Made by a program: the position numbers and the translations under genes
Notes under the pieces: model-generated
What the model was told of the DNA's origin: nothing
The model's input: only the letters and a program-made list of their open reading frames with translations
The model's database searches: none
In this document: positions 9,886-20,934 of the stretch, one piece after another
How the letters are laid out: every line of letters begins with the position of its first letter
Position numbering within the stretch: position 1 is the stretch's first letter
NCBI RefSeq assembly: GCF_014269205.2
Contig: NZ_JABWRY020000001.1
Coordinates: forward strand, 1,364,001 to 1,428,000
Length of the DNA: 64,000 nucleotides
Origin: Pseudomonas kermanshahensis
GTDB lineage: Bacteria > Pseudomonadota > Gammaproteobacteria > Pseudomonadales > Pseudomonadaceae
Direction: 5' to 3'

Positions 9886-10413
9886 TTATTTGTGTTCTGC
9901 GCCTAGCAACGCTTCATCGCCCAGCTGCAGAGTCACACCATGCTCCACCTTCTCTTCCTCGAACAACCGCCACACCTGCCCTTGCTGGCTGCCCAGCAAC
10001 TCGACGAAGCGCCGCCCTTCGACCTTGTCGTCCAGTTGCCCGACATAGCGCCCAGCCTCGGCACGGGTTAGCGCCACCTTGCGGTCCTTGTCCGGCTGGG
10101 TGGGCGAGATCAGGTTCAGTTCCAGCGTTTGCGGGTCGCTGTCGCCCGTCAGGCGCAGGTCGACTTCGCCGGTCAGCTCATCCAAATGCACGCTGGCCTT
10201 GAGGTTCAAGGTCTGGGCCAGCAGCTCACGGTCCAGCGAGCGGTTGATGCCTTTGCCAGCCTCGTAGTAGTTGTCGTTGACCAGGTTGTCCGGGTTGCGC
10301 ACGGCAATGCTGACCATGGTCAGGCTCAGGCACACCGAGGTGGTGAGGATGCCGATGATGATCCAGGGCCAGAGGTGCTTGTACCAAGGGCTGGCGGCGG
10401 TGGCGGCAGGCAT
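9886..10413 (-). CDS. ccoH: cbb3 oxidase assembly protein CcoH (FixH family)
   Basis: Membrane-anchored periplasmic assembly factor (175 aa) of the FixH family. A single hydrophobic helix at about residues 14-38 (WPWIIIGILTTSVCLSLTMV) is followed by the conserved NDNYYEAGKGIN segment and a periplasmic domain. In studied species CcoH stays associated with the oxidase subunits. It is separated from ccoG by 15 bp. Confidence 0.94.
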   Translation of the reverse strand: MPAATAASPWYKHLWPWIIIGILTTSVCLSLTMVSIAVRNPDNLVNDNYYEAGKGINRSLDRELLAQTLNLKASVHLDELTGEVDLRLTGDSDPQTLELNLISPTQPDKDRKVALTRAEAGRYVGQLDDKVEGRRFVELLGSQQGQVWRLFEEEKVEHGVTLQLGDEALLGAEHK

Positions 10414-10428
10414 TGTCGATAATCTCTC

Positions 10429-11844
10429 TCAGCGGATCTGTGGGCCGATGAAGCGGCTCTTGGCTTCAACCTGGGCGTCGCTGTCATCGGCGCTCTTGAG
10501 GATGAAGGTGATTTCGTTGGTGGTCGATGGCAGTTTCTCGGGCGCTATCGACAGCTGCACGGGCAGGCTGACGATGTCACCGGCCGCCACGCGGATCTCG
10601 CGCTGGCCTTCGAGCTTGAGGTCCGGCAGGCCGGCGGCATCGAGCACGTAGACGTGGTCGCGTTGGTCTTTGTTCATGACCTTGAGGCTGTAGACGTTCT
10701 CGATCCGGCCCTGGGCGTTTTCGCGGTACAGCACGCGGTCTTTGCTGACGTCGAAGCCGACCAGCGAGCGGGTGGCGAAGGCGGTGGCCAGGGCGCCGAT
10801 CATGACCAGCAGCACCAGCGCATAGCCGATCAGCCGAGGGCGCAGCATGTGGGTTTTCTGCCCCGACAAGTTGTGCTCGGTGGTGTAGCTGATCAGCCCT
10901 TTGGGGTAGTTCATCTTGTCCATGATGGTGTCGCAGGCGTCGATGCACGCGGCGCAGCCGATACACTCGATCTGCAGGCCGTCGCGGATGTCGATGCCGG
11001 TGGGGCAGACCTGCACGCACATGGTGCAGTCGATGCAGTCGCCCAGGCCTTGGGCCTTGTAGTCGATGTCTTTTTTACGCGGGCCACGGGTTTCGCCACG
11101 GCGCGGGTCGTAGGACACGATCAGCGTGTCCTTGTCGAACATCACGCTCTGGAAGCGTGCATAGGGGCACATGTACACGCACACCTGCTCGCGCAGCCAA
11201 CCGGCGTTGCCATAGGTGGCGAGGGTGAAGAAACCGACCCAGAAGTAGGCCCAGCCATCGGCTTGGCCGGTGAAGAATTCGATGGCCAGCTCACGGATCG
11301 GCGAGAAGTAACCGACAAAGGTCATGCCGGTGACGAAACCGATCAGCAGCCACAGGCTGTGCTTGGCGAATTTGCGCAGGAACTTGTTGCCGCTCATGGG
11401 GGCGCGGTCGAGCTTCATGCGCTGGTTGCGGTCACCCTCGGTGACTTTTTCGCACCACATGAAAATCCACGTCCACACGCTTTGCGGGCAGGTATAGCCG
11501 CACCACACCCGGCCGGCATACACGGTGACGAAGAACAGGCCGAACGCGGCGACGATGAGGATGCCTGACAGGAGGATGAAGTCCTGGGGCCAGATGGTGG
11601 CGCCGAAGATGTAGAACTTGCGCTCGGGCAGGTTCCACCAGACGGCCTGGTGACCGCCCCAGTTCAGCCACACGGTGCCGAAGTAGAGCAGGAACAGTAC
11701 TGCACCGCCCACCATGCGCAGGCGGCGGAACACGCCTGTGAAGGCGCGGGTGTAGATTTTCTCGCGGGAGGCGTAGAGGTCGACGGAATCCTTCCCTTTG
11801 TTGGCAGGCGGGGTGACGTCATGTACCGGAATTTGCTTGCTCAT
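10429..11844 (-). CDS. ccoG: Cytochrome oxidase accessory protein CcoG (polyferredoxin)
   Basis: Membrane iron-sulfur protein (471 aa) of the RdxA/FixG/CcoG family, reported as a cupric reductase feeding Cu(I) to cbb3 assembly. Several transmembrane helices carry a CGYTCPQ motif. Two four-Cys clusters lie at about residues 262-305 (CIDCTMCVQVCPTG and CIGCAACIDAC). A C-terminal Ig-like domain follows. ATG codons at 11847 and 11844 are adjacent and the second is used here. It is the first gene of the ccoGHIS operon. Confidence 0.95.
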   Translation of the reverse strand: MSKQIPVHDVTPPANKGKDSVDLYASREKIYTRAFTGVFRRLRMVGGAVLFLLYFGTVWLNWGGHQAVWWNLPERKFYIFGATIWPQDFILLSGILIVAAFGLFFVTVYAGRVWCGYTCPQSVWTWIFMWCEKVTEGDRNQRMKLDRAPMSGNKFLRKFAKHSLWLLIGFVTGMTFVGYFSPIRELAIEFFTGQADGWAYFWVGFFTLATYGNAGWLREQVCVYMCPYARFQSVMFDKDTLIVSYDPRRGETRGPRKKDIDYKAQGLGDCIDCTMCVQVCPTGIDIRDGLQIECIGCAACIDACDTIMDKMNYPKGLISYTTEHNLSGQKTHMLRPRLIGYALVLLVMIGALATAFATRSLVGFDVSKDRVLYRENAQGRIENVYSLKVMNKDQRDHVYVLDAAGLPDLKLEGQREIRVAAGDIVSLPVQLSIAPEKLPSTTNEITFILKSADDSDAQVEAKSRFIGPQIR

Positions 11845-12019
11845 CATCAAGTCCCACGGCAGTGGAGAAATGCCGCGGCCAGTGCATGCCGGCCGCAGTC
11901 TCGCGCAATCTGCTAGCGCTCTGCGACCCATGATACGCCTGTGATGGCACCCAGGGGTTGCACTGCGACCTTTAGTCGCGTTGGGTTCGTGGTATGAATC
12001 GTGATATGGCGGGTGTCAA

Positions 12020-12033
12020 TTGATCCAGGTCAG
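12020..12033 (-). promoter_or_regulatory. Candidate degenerate ANR box upstream of ccoG
   Basis: TTGATCCAGGTCAG matches 8 of 10 consensus bases of TTGAT-N4-ATCAA. It is about 175 bp upstream of the ccoG start, so either the leader is long or the site is fortuitous. Confidence 0.4.
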
Positions 12034-12044
12034 CTTGTGCTGGA

Positions 12045-12137
12045 TTCTTCGCGGGTAAACCCGCTCCCACAGGGACCCCGCTGCCCTCAGGCTCGGCGAG
12101 ATACCTGTGGGAGCGGGTTTACCCGCGAAGAGGCCGG
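12045..12137. repeat. Inverted REP pair between ccoP2 and ccoG
   Basis: Facing units with core GCGGGTAAACCCGCTCCCAC (12045-12073, and its inverse at 12104-12137). They end a few bases from the ccoP2 stop codon, so they probably mark the 3' end of the second cbb3 operon. Confidence 0.87.
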
Positions 12138-12143
12138 ACCTGC

Positions 12144-13124
12144 TTACTCAGCCTTTTGAGGCTCCTGCTCCTGATGCGACAGGCTGTACACATAAGCTGC
12201 CAGCAGGTGCACCTTGTCGTTACCCTGCAGCTGCTCCTGCGCCGGCATCTGCCCCTGGCGACCGTAGCGAATGGTCTGCTGAAGTTGGGCAAAGCTCGAG
12301 CCGTAGATGAACGCCTGCGGATGGGTCAGGTTTGGCGCACCCATGGCCGGCGTACCCTTGCCCTCTGGCCCGTGGCAGGCCACGCAGTTGGCGGCGAAGA
12401 TCTTCTGCCCGTTTTCGGCATCGGCCTTGGCGCCTTCCGGCAGGGTGCGGCCATCGAGCTTGCTGACCACAAAGGCTGCCACATCGGCAACGCCTTGCTC
12501 GCCGATCACCTCGGACCAGGCCGGCATCACGCCGTGGCGACCGCCCATGATGGTGGTCTTGATGGTTTCCGGCTCACCGCCCCAACGCCAGTCGTTGTCG
12601 GTCAGGTTAGGAAAGCCGTAGGCGCCCTTGGCGTCGGAGCCGTGGCACACCGAGCAGTTGGAAGCGAACAGCCGTGCGCCCATTTTCAGGGCCTGCGGGT
12701 CTTTGGCGACTTCCTCGATGGGCATCGCCGCGAACTTGGCGAAGATCGGCCCGAAGCGGGCATCGGCCTTGGCCATTTCCTTTTCCCACTCGTGCACGCC
12801 GGTCCAGCCCGGCTGGCCGTTGGCGAACTCGGTCTGCTTGTCGGTGTCCAGGTACGAATAGCCTGGCAGCATACCTTTCCAGTTACCCAGGCCTGGGTAC
12901 AGCACCAGGTAGCCGAGGGCGAAGATGATGGTGCCGACGAACAGCCAGAACCACCATTTGGGCAGCGGGTTGTCATATTCCTCGATGCCATCGAAGGCAT
13001 GCCCGACGGTCTCGTCGGTGACCTCTTCGCGCTGGCCCTTGCGGGTCGACAGCAGCAGCCAGGTCAGTGAGAAGATGGTGCCCAGGGTCAGGACGGTGAC
13101 GTACAGACTCCAGAAGGTTGTCAT
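12144..13124 (-). CDS. ccoP2: cbb3 oxidase dihaem cytochrome c subunit CcoP, copy 2
   Basis: Dihaem c subunit (326 aa) passing electrons to CcoO and CcoN. Two membrane helices (about 8-26 and 57-77) precede two haem-binding motifs, CSVCH at 157-161 and CVACH at 247-251. Compared with copy 1 it has about ten extra residues near position 92. ATGA overlap with ccoQ2 shows operon coupling. Copy numbering follows transcription order here. P. aeruginosa usage numbers the operons the other way round. Confidence 0.96.
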   Translation of the reverse strand: MTTFWSLYVTVLTLGTIFSLTWLLLSTRKGQREEVTDETVGHAFDGIEEYDNPLPKWWFWLFVGTIIFALGYLVLYPGLGNWKGMLPGYSYLDTDKQTEFANGQPGWTGVHEWEKEMAKADARFGPIFAKFAAMPIEEVAKDPQALKMGARLFASNCSVCHGSDAKGAYGFPNLTDNDWRWGGEPETIKTTIMGGRHGVMPAWSEVIGEQGVADVAAFVVSKLDGRTLPEGAKADAENGQKIFAANCVACHGPEGKGTPAMGAPNLTHPQAFIYGSSFAQLQQTIRYGRQGQMPAQEQLQGNDKVHLLAAYVYSLSHQEQEPQKAE

Positions 13125-13318
13125 TGTTTTTTGCTCCCAGAAGCTTTTGCTTGCGCTTGCTCGACGTGCCGGGTGGCTTCGGGGTCATCCGCGAAGGGCA
13201 ACCGGGTCGCCTCGTCGAACTCCTGCTTGCGCCGTGGGTTGAACACCCACAGCGCCAGGCCTACGAAGGCCACCATCACCACGACGGTGCCCAGGCCGCG
13301 AATCATCCCGATATCCAT
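13121..13318 (-). CDS. ccoQ2: cbb3 oxidase small subunit CcoQ, copy 2
   Basis: One-helix membrane protein (65 aa) thought to stabilise the oxidase. The start [20 protein letters not shown] gives the usual CcoQ length. A longer ORF running upstream lies inside ccoO2 and is not coding. The stop overlaps the ccoP2 ATG by two bases (ATGA), and the gene begins 5 bp after ccoO2. Confidence 0.93.
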   Translation of the reverse strand: MDIGMIRGLGTVVVMVAFVGLALWVFNPRRKQEFDEATRLPFADDPEATRHVEQAQAKASGSKKQ

Positions 13319-13323
13319 CAGCG

Positions 13324-13931
13324 TCACCGTTTGCTTTTGATGATGGTGCCAAGACCCTGCAGGTACGCGACGATGGCGTCCATCTCGGTCTTGCCCTTGA
13401 CCGCGTCCCGCGCGCCGGCGATGTCGGCGTCGGTGTACGGCGTGCCGAGGGTCCGCAGGACTTCCATCTTCTTCGCGGTGTCCTTGCCGTCGAGTTTGTT
13501 CTCGACCAGCCACGGGTAGGACGGCATCTTCGATTCGGGCACCACGTTGCGCGGGTTGTACAGGTGCGCACGGTGCCAGTCATCGGAGTAGCGGCCGCCC
13601 ACGCGGGCCAGGTCCGGGCCGGTGCGTTTGGAGCCCCACAGGAACGGGTGGTCCCACACACTCTCGCCGGCGACCGAGTAGTGGCCGTAGCGTTCGGTCT
13701 CGGCGCGGAACGGGCGGATCATCTGCGAGTGGCAGCCCACGCAGCCTTCGCGGATGTAGATGTCGCGGCCTTCAAGCTCCAGCGCGGTGCGCGGCTTCAT
13801 GCCTTCAACGGGTTTGTTGGTGACGTCCTGGAAAAACAGCGGGACGATCTGGGTCAGGCCACCGACGCTGACGGCGATGACCATGAAGAAGGCCAGCAGG
13901 CCTATGTTCTTCTCGACGGCTTCATGCTTCA

Positions 13932-13932
<1 letters not shown>
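13324..13932 (-). CDS. ccoO2: cbb3 oxidase monohaem cytochrome c subunit CcoO, copy 2
   Basis: Membrane-anchored c-type cytochrome (202 aa). An N-terminal helix at about residues 9-33 is followed by the haem motif CVGCH (64-68). A Met-rich segment ([10 protein letters not shown]) follows. The ATG overlaps the ccoN2 stop as TGATG. It is strongly similar to copy 1 at 16962-17570. Confidence 0.96.
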
Positions 13933-15374
<1,442 letters not shown>

Positions 15375-15823
15375 TCTAAGGTTCCACGGTTTTGATGTTC
15401 TTGTTGGTCGAAAAATCGGCGCCAGTATCGATAACCCCTCGGGTTACCGCAACGCAACTTTGGTACGCCGACCCGTGTCCAAGCCCGTCCACCTGTGTCC
15501 AGCGGTGTTGGGTTCGAACGATTGTACACAAATAAATATTTGTAATGTGTACCGTTTTTCATCTTTTTCTGATCGATCGGTCAGGCTTTTTTGTCGGACG
15601 GCGCCAGGCTATGCACCGCGTCTGCTTCGCTGGATTGGCAGCGAAGCCCACTGAGGCAACAAGCTTAGTTCGGTTAGGGGGTGCAAGGGAGGGGTATGGC
15701 GGGGAGGGCGTGGGGGCTGCTTTGCAGCCCATTCGCAGCACAAGGCTGCGCCTACAAGAAGCATGCGATCGCCTGTAGGAGCAGCCTTGCGCTGCGAATG
15801 GGCCGCAAAGCGGCCCCCTGGTA
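15375..15823. other. 449-bp gap between the two cbb3 operons
   Basis: The part next to ccoN2 (15375-15600) is relatively AT-rich near 15525-15560 and should hold its promoter. No TTGAT-N4-ATCAA site was found. The part next to ccoP1 holds an inverted REP pair. No convincing gene was seen. Confidence 0.6.
15711..15819. repeat. Inverted REP pair downstream of ccoP1
   Basis: Facing units of the GCAGCACAAGGCTGC / GCAGCCTTGCGCTGC subtype (15711-15756 and 15772-15819), five bases from the ccoP1 stop. It probably protects the 3' end of the first cbb3 operon transcript. Confidence 0.83.
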
Positions 15824-16765
15824 TTACTTAACAGTCACTGCTTCAGGCGCGTCACCGTGCGACAGGCTATACACATAAGCCGCCAGCAAGTGCACCTTGT
15901 CATTGCCCTGGATCTCGGCCTGTGCCGGCATCTGCCCCTGGCGACCATAACGAATGGTCTGTTGCAACTGGGCGAAGCTCGAACCGTAGATGAACGCCTG
16001 CGGGTGAGTCAGGTCAGGCGCGCCCATGGCTGGGGTGCCTTTGGCTTCAGGCCCGTGGCAGGCCACGCAGTTGCCGGCGAAGATTTCCTTGCCCTTGGCC
16101 GGGTCGGCCTTGACCCCTTCCGGCAAGCTGCGGCCATCCAGGTTGGTCAGCACGAACGCCGCCACATCGGCCACGCCCTGCTCGCCAATGACCTCGGCCC
16201 AAGCTGGCATCACGCCGTGGCGACCGTTCATGATCGAGGCCTTGATGGTCTCCGGCTCGCCGCCCCAGCGCCAGTCCTTGTCGGTCAGGTTGGGGAAGCC
16301 ATAGGCGCCTTTGGCGTCCGAGCCGTGGCACACCGAGCAGTTGGAGGCGAACAGGCGGCTGCCCATCTTCAGGGCTTGCGGGTCCTTGGCCACTTCCTCG
16401 ACCGGCATGGCCGCGTACTTGGCGAAGATCGGCCCGAACTTGGCATCGGCCTTGTCCATTTCCTTCTGCCATTCGTTAACCCCGGTCCAGCCGTTGTCGT
16501 AGCCCGGCAGGATGCCTTTCCAGTTACCCAGGCCTGGATAGAGGATCAAGTAGCCGACCGAGAACACCAGGGTGCCCACGAACAACCAGAACCACCACTT
16601 GGGCAGCGGGTTGTCGTATTCCTCGATGCCATCGAAGCTGTGGCCCATGGTCTGGTCGGTGGTGTCGGTACTCTGGCCCTTGCGGGTCGACAGCAGCAGC
16701 CAGGTAAGGCCGATCAAACTGCCGATGGTCAGTACGCTGATGTACGTACTCCAGAAGGTGGTCAT
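15824..16765 (-). CDS. ccoP1: cbb3 oxidase dihaem cytochrome c subunit CcoP, copy 1
   Basis: Dihaem c subunit (313 aa) with two N-terminal helices. The haem motifs are CSVCH at 143-147 and CVACH at 233-237. It is close to copy 2 across the cytochrome domains but lacks the short insertion near residue 92. It overlaps ccoQ1 by an ATGA junction. Confidence 0.96.
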   Translation of the reverse strand: MTTFWSTYISVLTIGSLIGLTWLLLSTRKGQSTDTTDQTMGHSFDGIEEYDNPLPKWWFWLFVGTLVFSVGYLILYPGLGNWKGILPGYDNGWTGVNEWQKEMDKADAKFGPIFAKYAAMPVEEVAKDPQALKMGSRLFASNCSVCHGSDAKGAYGFPNLTDKDWRWGGEPETIKASIMNGRHGVMPAWAEVIGEQGVADVAAFVLTNLDGRSLPEGVKADPAKGKEIFAGNCVACHGPEAKGTPAMGAPDLTHPQAFIYGSSFAQLQQTIRYGRQGQMPAQAEIQGNDKVHLLAAYVYSLSHGDAPEAVTVK

Positions 16766-16956
16766 TGCCCGGAACTCCTCTTGGCAGCAGGTTCCTGCCC
16801 GGCAGGGGGCAGGCGGTCGTCGACGAAGGGCAGCAGGCGCGCTTCGGCGAAATCACGGTCGCGGCGGCGGTTGAATACCCAGAGCGAGAGGCCGATGAAG
16901 GCGATCATCACCACCAGGGTGCCCAGCCCGCGGATCATGCCGATGTCTATTTCCAT
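16762..16956 (-). CDS. ccoQ1: cbb3 oxidase small subunit CcoQ, copy 1
   Basis: One-helix membrane subunit (64 aa). The start [20 protein letters not shown] is preceded by AGAGGTGAG, a good ribosome site. A longer ORF upstream overlaps ccoO1 in another frame and is rejected. It lies 5 bp after ccoO1. Confidence 0.93.
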   Translation of the reverse strand: MEIDIGMIRGLGTLVVMIAFIGLSLWVFNRRRDRDFAEARLLPFVDDRLPPAGQEPAAKRSSGQ

Positions 16957-16961
16957 CGCAC

Positions 16962-17570
16962 TCACCTCTTGTTCTTGATCGCGGTGCCGAGCACCTGCAG
17001 GTAAGCGACCAGCGCGTCCATCTCGGTCTTGCCCTTGACCGCGTCGCGGGCACCGGCGATGTCCGCGTCGGTGTACGGCACGCCGAGGGTTCGCAGGGTG
17101 CGCATCTTGGTTTCGGTGTGGCTGTTGTCGACCTGCTCGGCGACCAGCCACGGGTAGGACGGCATCTTCGACTCGGGCACCACGTTGCGCGGGTTGTACA
17201 GGTGCGCGCGGTGCCAGTCGTCCGAGTAGCGGCCGCCCACGCGGGCCAAGTCCGGGCCGGTACGCTTGGAGCCCCACAGGAACGGGTGGTCCCATACGCT
17301 CTCGCCGGCGACCGAGTAATGGCCGTAGCGCTCGGTCTCGGCGCGGAATGGGCGAATCATCTGCGAGTGGCAGCCGACGCAGCCTTCGCGGATGTAGATG
17401 TCGCGGCCTTCCAGTTGCAGCGCGGTGTAGGGCTTCATGCCTTCGACCGGCTTGTTGGTGACGTCCTGGAAGAACAGCGGGACGATCTGGGTCAGGCCGC
17501 CGATGCTGACGGCAAACACCATCAGCAGCGCCATCAGGCCGATGTTTTTCTCGATGACTTCATGTTTCAT
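16962..17570 (-). CDS. ccoO1: cbb3 oxidase monohaem cytochrome c subunit CcoO, copy 1
   Basis: Membrane c-type cytochrome (202 aa), with an N-terminal helix and haem motif CVGCH at 64-68. The start at 17570 ([11 protein letters not shown]) matches copy 2 exactly in length. A 20-codon upstream extension is not supported by the paralogue. It lies 13 bp after ccoN1. Confidence 0.96.
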   Translation of the reverse strand: MKHEVIEKNIGLMALLMVFAVSIGGLTQIVPLFFQDVTNKPVEGMKPYTALQLEGRDIYIREGCVGCHSQMIRPFRAETERYGHYSVAGESVWDHPFLWGSKRTGPDLARVGGRYSDDWHRAHLYNPRNVVPESKMPSYPWLVAEQVDNSHTETKMRTLRTLGVPYTDADIAGARDAVKGKTEMDALVAYLQVLGTAIKNKR

Positions 17571-17583
17571 CAGGCGTGTCTCC

Positions 17584-19008
17584 TCAGGCCAGCTGGGCGT
17601 TCGCAGGGGCGGCGTCAGTGGCGGGCGCACGCACCGTGCGCCAGGTGTTCCAGGCCATCAGGAACATGCCACTGAGGAAGATCGCACCGCCGACGAAGCG
17701 CACGATGAAGCCAGGGTGGCTGGCCACCAGGGTTTCGACGAACGAGTAGGTGAGCGTGCCGTCGCTGTTGACCGCGCGCCACATCAGGCCCTGGGCGATG
17801 CCGTTGACCCACATCGAGGCGATGTACAGCACGGTGCCGATGGTCGCCAGCCAGAAGTGCGCGTTGATCAAGCCGATGCTGTGCATCTGCTCTTTGCCGA
17901 ACACTTTGGGGATGGTGTGGTACAGCGCGCCGATCGAGATCATCGCCACCCAACCAAGGGCGCCGGCGTGGACGTGGCCGATGGTCCAGTCGGTGTAGTG
18001 CGACAGGGCGTTGACCGTCTTGATGGCCATCATCGGGCCTTCGAACGTGGACATGCCGTAGAACGCCAGCGAAACCACGAGGAAGCGCAGGATCGGGTCG
18101 CTGCGCAACTTATGCCAGGCGCCAGAGAGGGTCATCATGCCGTTGATCATGCCGCCCCAGCTCGGTGCCAGGAGGATCAGCGACATCACCATGCCCAGCG
18201 ACTGCGCCCAGTCGGGCAGCGCGGTGTAGTGCAGGTGGTGCGGGCCGGCCCAAATGTACAGAGTGATCAGTGCCCAGAAGTGCACGATCGACAGGCGATA
18301 GGAATACACCGGCCGCTCGGCCTGCTTGGGCACGTAGTAGTACATCATCCCCAGGAAGCCAGCGGTGAGGAAGAAGCCCACCGCGTTGTGGCCGTACCAC
18401 CACTGGACCATGGCGTCGGTAGCGCCCGCGTAGACCGAGTAGGACTTGGTCAGGCTGACCGGCAGCTCCAGGTTGTTGATGATGTGCAGCATCGCCACGG
18501 TCAGGATGAAGGCCCCGAAGAACCAGTTACCCACGTAGATATGCTTGGTATTGCGCTTCATCAGCGTGCCGAAGAACACGATGGCGTAGCAGACCCAGAC
18601 AATGGTGATCAGGATGTCGATCGGCCATTCCAGCTCGGCGTATTCCTTGGAACTGGTGTAGCCCAGCGGCAGGCTGATGGCCGCGAGCAGGATCACCAGT
18701 TGCCAGCCCCAGAAGGTGAACGCGGCCAGTTTGGGTGAAAACAGGGTGGTCTGGCAGGTACGTTGCACCGAATAATACGAGGTGGCGAACAGTGCACAGC
18801 CGCCGAAGGCGAAGATCACCGCATTGGTATGCAGGGGGCGCAGGCGGCCGAAGCTGGTCCAGGGGAGGTCGAAGTTGAGGGACGGCCAGGCGAGCTGGGC
18901 GGCGATGAAGACGCCGAGCCCCATCCCGACGATTCCCCACACCACCGTCATGATGGCGAATTGGCGGACCACCTTGTAGTTGTAGGCGGTACTGCTGGTT
19001 GTGTTCAT
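17584..19008 (-). CDS. ccoN1: cbb3 oxidase catalytic subunit CcoN, copy 1
   Basis: Catalytic subunit (474 aa, about 12 helices) with the same haem and CuB motifs as copy 2 ([37 protein letters not shown]). The start at 19008 ([14 protein letters not shown]) aligns with copy 2, and GGGAAC is an acceptable ribosome site. A near-perfect ANR box sits 75-88 bp upstream, so this copy should be induced at low oxygen. From memory, ANR activates Cbb3-1 in P. putida, which agrees. Confidence 0.97.
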   Translation of the reverse strand: MNTTSSTAYNYKVVRQFAIMTVVWGIVGMGLGVFIAAQLAWPSLNFDLPWTSFGRLRPLHTNAVIFAFGGCALFATSYYSVQRTCQTTLFSPKLAAFTFWGWQLVILLAAISLPLGYTSSKEYAELEWPIDILITIVWVCYAIVFFGTLMKRNTKHIYVGNWFFGAFILTVAMLHIINNLELPVSLTKSYSVYAGATDAMVQWWYGHNAVGFFLTAGFLGMMYYYVPKQAERPVYSYRLSIVHFWALITLYIWAGPHHLHYTALPDWAQSLGMVMSLILLAPSWGGMINGMMTLSGAWHKLRSDPILRFLVVSLAFYGMSTFEGPMMAIKTVNALSHYTDWTIGHVHAGALGWVAMISIGALYHTIPKVFGKEQMHSIGLINAHFWLATIGTVLYIASMWVNGIAQGLMWRAVNSDGTLTYSFVETLVASHPGFIVRFVGGAIFLSGMFLMAWNTWRTVRAPATDAAPANAQLA

Positions 19009-19057
19009 GTATGGGTTCCCATCCACGGTTATTGGCAGGCTATAGAGCGAGGCAAGC

Positions 19058-19750
19058 ATGATTAATGGGCAAAGTGCCGGTATTGACGGGGATCAATGGG
19101 CGAAGGTCGGAAATGTCCCAGGCTTGCGCTGCGATCTTCCGCAAATTCAAGGGGGTGACGGCTACAAAGGCTGTCTGATCCTGGCCCATGGTGCTGGTGC
19201 ACCGATGGACAGCGGGTTCATGGACGAGATGGCGCAAAGGCTCGCGGCGCTTGGGGTCGGGGTGATTCGCTTCGAGTTCCCGTACATGGCCGAGCGCAGG
19301 GTGAACGGCGGCAAGCGGCCGCCCAATCCGCAGAAGGTGCTACTGGAATGCTGGCGCGAGGTGTACCGGCAGGTGCGACCTTTGGTCACAGGTAAGCTGG
19401 CCATCGGTGGCAAGTCCATGGGCGGGCGTATGGCCAGCTTGTTGGCTGACGAGCTCGAAGCGGATGCACTGGTGTGCCTGGGGTATCCGTTCTATGCGGT
19501 GGGCAAGCCGGAGAAGCCCAGGGTCGAGCACCTGGCGGGGCTCAAGACACCGACGTTGATCGTGCAGGGCGAACGGGATGCGCTGGGTAACCGTGAGGCT
19601 GTGGCGGGGTATGCACTGTCACCGGCGATCGAGGTGAGCTGGCTGGTGGCGGGCGATCATGACCTGAAGCCGTTGAAGGCTTCGGGGTTCAGCCATGCGC
19701 AGCATTTGCAGGCGGCGGCTGAGAAGGTGGCGGGCTTTTTGTCGAAATAG
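19058..19750 (+). CDS. Alpha/beta hydrolase of the KANL3/Tex30-like family, start uncertain
   Basis: Predicted cytosolic alpha/beta hydrolase (230 aa from the first ATG). It has an oxyanion-region motif [10 protein letters not shown], nucleophile elbow GGKSMGG (Ser120) and a C-terminal AGDHDL segment holding the expected Asp/His. Substrate unknown. The first 22 codons overlap the ccoN1 promoter and its ANR box, so a TTG start at 19124 (RCDLPQ...) is plausible. The gene is divergent from ccoN1 and convergent with ppnP. Confidence 0.8.
   Translation: MINGQSAGIDGDQWAKVGNVPGLRCDLPQIQGGDGYKGCLILAHGAGAPMDSGFMDEMAQRLAALGVGVIRFEFPYMAERRVNGGKRPPNPQKVLLECWREVYRQVRPLVTGKLAIGGKSMGGRMASLLADELEADALVCLGYPFYAVGKPEKPRVEHLAGLKTPTLIVQGERDALGNREAVAGYALSPAIEVSWLVAGDHDLKPLKASGFSHAQHLQAAAEKVAGFLSK
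19083..19096 (-). promoter_or_regulatory. ANR box upstream of ccoN1
   Basis: TTGACGGGGATCAA matches 9 of 10 consensus bases. Centred at -41.5 it places the start of transcription near 19048, about 40 nt before the ccoN1 ATG. It is absent from the second cbb3 operon. Confidence 0.82.
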
Positions 19751-19757
19751 TGCTGGA

Positions 19758-19850
19758 TTCTTCGCGGGCAAGCCCGCTCCCACAGGTTGGCACAGGACTC
19801 AAGCATTGTGATGTCCCTGTGGGAGCGGGCTTGCCCGCGAAGAGGCCGGT
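19758..19850. repeat. Inverted REP pair between hydrolase and ppnP
   Basis: Facing units with core GCGGGCAAGCCCGCTCCCAC (19758-19786, and its inverse at 19815-19850). They lie between convergent genes and likely serve as a bidirectional terminator. Confidence 0.87.
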
Positions 19851-19862
19851 GCAGGCCAGCGT

Positions 19863-20147
19863 TTAGTCGCGGTACTCGCACAGGTAGGCGGTATCCACTT
19901 TCACTTGCAGCTGGAACTTGCTGTCCGCGGCCACATTGAACTTGTCGCCAGCCTTGAAGGTTTCCCAGTTGTCGCTACCCGGCAGCTTGACGGTCAAAGC
20001 ACCGGAAATCACATGCATGATTTCGCGCTTGGCCGTGCCGAACTCGTATTCGCCCGGTGCCATCACACCCACGGTGGCCGGACCTTCTTCGCCTGCGAAT
20101 GCGATCGACTTGACGGTGCCGTTGAAGTACTCGTTGACCTGGAACAT
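19863..20147 (-). CDS. ppnP: Pyrimidine/purine nucleoside phosphorylase PpnP
   Basis: Small cupin-fold enzyme (94 aa; formerly YaiE/DUF1255) that phosphorolyses several nucleosides. The family pattern [30 protein letters not shown] and [17 protein letters not shown] is complete. An AGGAG ribosome site precedes the ATG. It follows the exonuclease gene by 73 bp on the same strand. Confidence 0.94.
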   Translation of the reverse strand: MFQVNEYFNGTVKSIAFAGEEGPATVGVMAPGEYEFGTAKREIMHVISGALTVKLPGSDNWETFKAGDKFNVAADSKFQLQVKVDTAYLCEYRD

Positions 20148-20220
20148 GGGCGACTCCTGAACAGGGGGATGAAAAAGGGCTGGCCAGTATGCCCAAGGCC
20201 TTGCCCGTCGTCATCTGCTT

Positions 20221-20772
20221 TCAGGTGCCATTGGCCGGCAGGCTCAAGGGCAGTAGCCGCGCGGTATTGCGCGCATCTTCCAGGGCCCGGTGCTGCTGCC
20301 CGCAAAAGTGCATGCCGGCCAGTTGCAAGGCGCCATTGAGGCCGGTCGGCCGCTGCAGGTGACGGGCTTTGGCGAAGCGCTGCTTGAGGTTGATGTGCGG
20401 CACGTTGCGCAGCAGGCTGTCGAGCCCATGCTGTTGCCATTCCTGCAGCAACTGCTGACGATCGTAGTCGCCCCAGCTGACCCAGGCCTGCAACTGCCCG
20501 CGGTGGTGACCCAGCCAGCGTTCGAAGCGCGCCCACACCTCAGGGAAGGGCGCGGCGCTGTCGACGCTGGCCTGGCTGATGTGCGTGAGCTCGCGGCAAA
20601 ACGGCGTCAGCTGTGGCCGCCGCCGGGGCCGTACGAAACGCTGGAAGTGGTCGACTTCGCGGCCTTCGCGGGTTACCAGGCTTGCACCGATTTCAATGAT
20701 TTCCATCTCTGTGACCGGCCAACCACCATCGTCGGTGGTGGCTTCCAGGTCGATCACCAACCAATGGCCCAT
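20221..20772 (-). CDS. DEDDh-family 3'-5' exonuclease (ERI1/KapD-like)
   Basis: Predicted 3'-5' exonuclease (183 aa). The four acidic residues and His of the DEDDh fold are visible: D8 and E10 (IDLEAT), D102 (WGDYD), and H161/D166 (HRALEDARN). The start at 20772 is supported by GGGAG upstream and by the motif position. An ORF extending 22 codons further lacks support. The RNA or DNA substrate is unknown. KapD/ERI1 relatives act on RNA ends. Confidence 0.88.
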   Translation of the reverse strand: MGHWLVIDLEATTDDGGWPVTEMEIIEIGASLVTREGREVDHFQRFVRPRRRPQLTPFCRELTHISQASVDSAAPFPEVWARFERWLGHHRGQLQAWVSWGDYDRQQLLQEWQQHGLDSLLRNVPHINLKQRFAKARHLQRPTGLNGALQLAGMHFCGQQHRALEDARNTARLLPLSLPANGT

Positions 20773-20934
20773 ACCAGGCTCCCTTGCAGATCCTGCTAGA
20801 GCGTAGCCAATGTCTGGCCTTACGGCACCCCCTGGCAATTTGCCGCCTGCTTTGGCACTAAGGCCGGCGACCAGCAGTTGTGCCCTGCCCGGAAAACGCC
20901 TAGCTTAGGCGCAACCAGGTACGAACCGTGATGA

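Noticed and set aside
9776..12137. Regularly recurring short palindromes as a CRISPR array
   Set aside because: They are paired REP elements between genes, with variable spacing and no spacer structure or cas genes.
13121..13513. Long version of ccoQ2 (and the equivalent at 16762-17295 for ccoQ1)
   Set aside because: The added N-terminus is out-of-frame ccoO sequence. The 64-65 aa forms begin with the conserved membrane helix.
15375..15560. ANR box before ccoN2
   Set aside because: Partial TTGAT words occur (for example near 15412), but none has an ATCAA-like half at the right distance.
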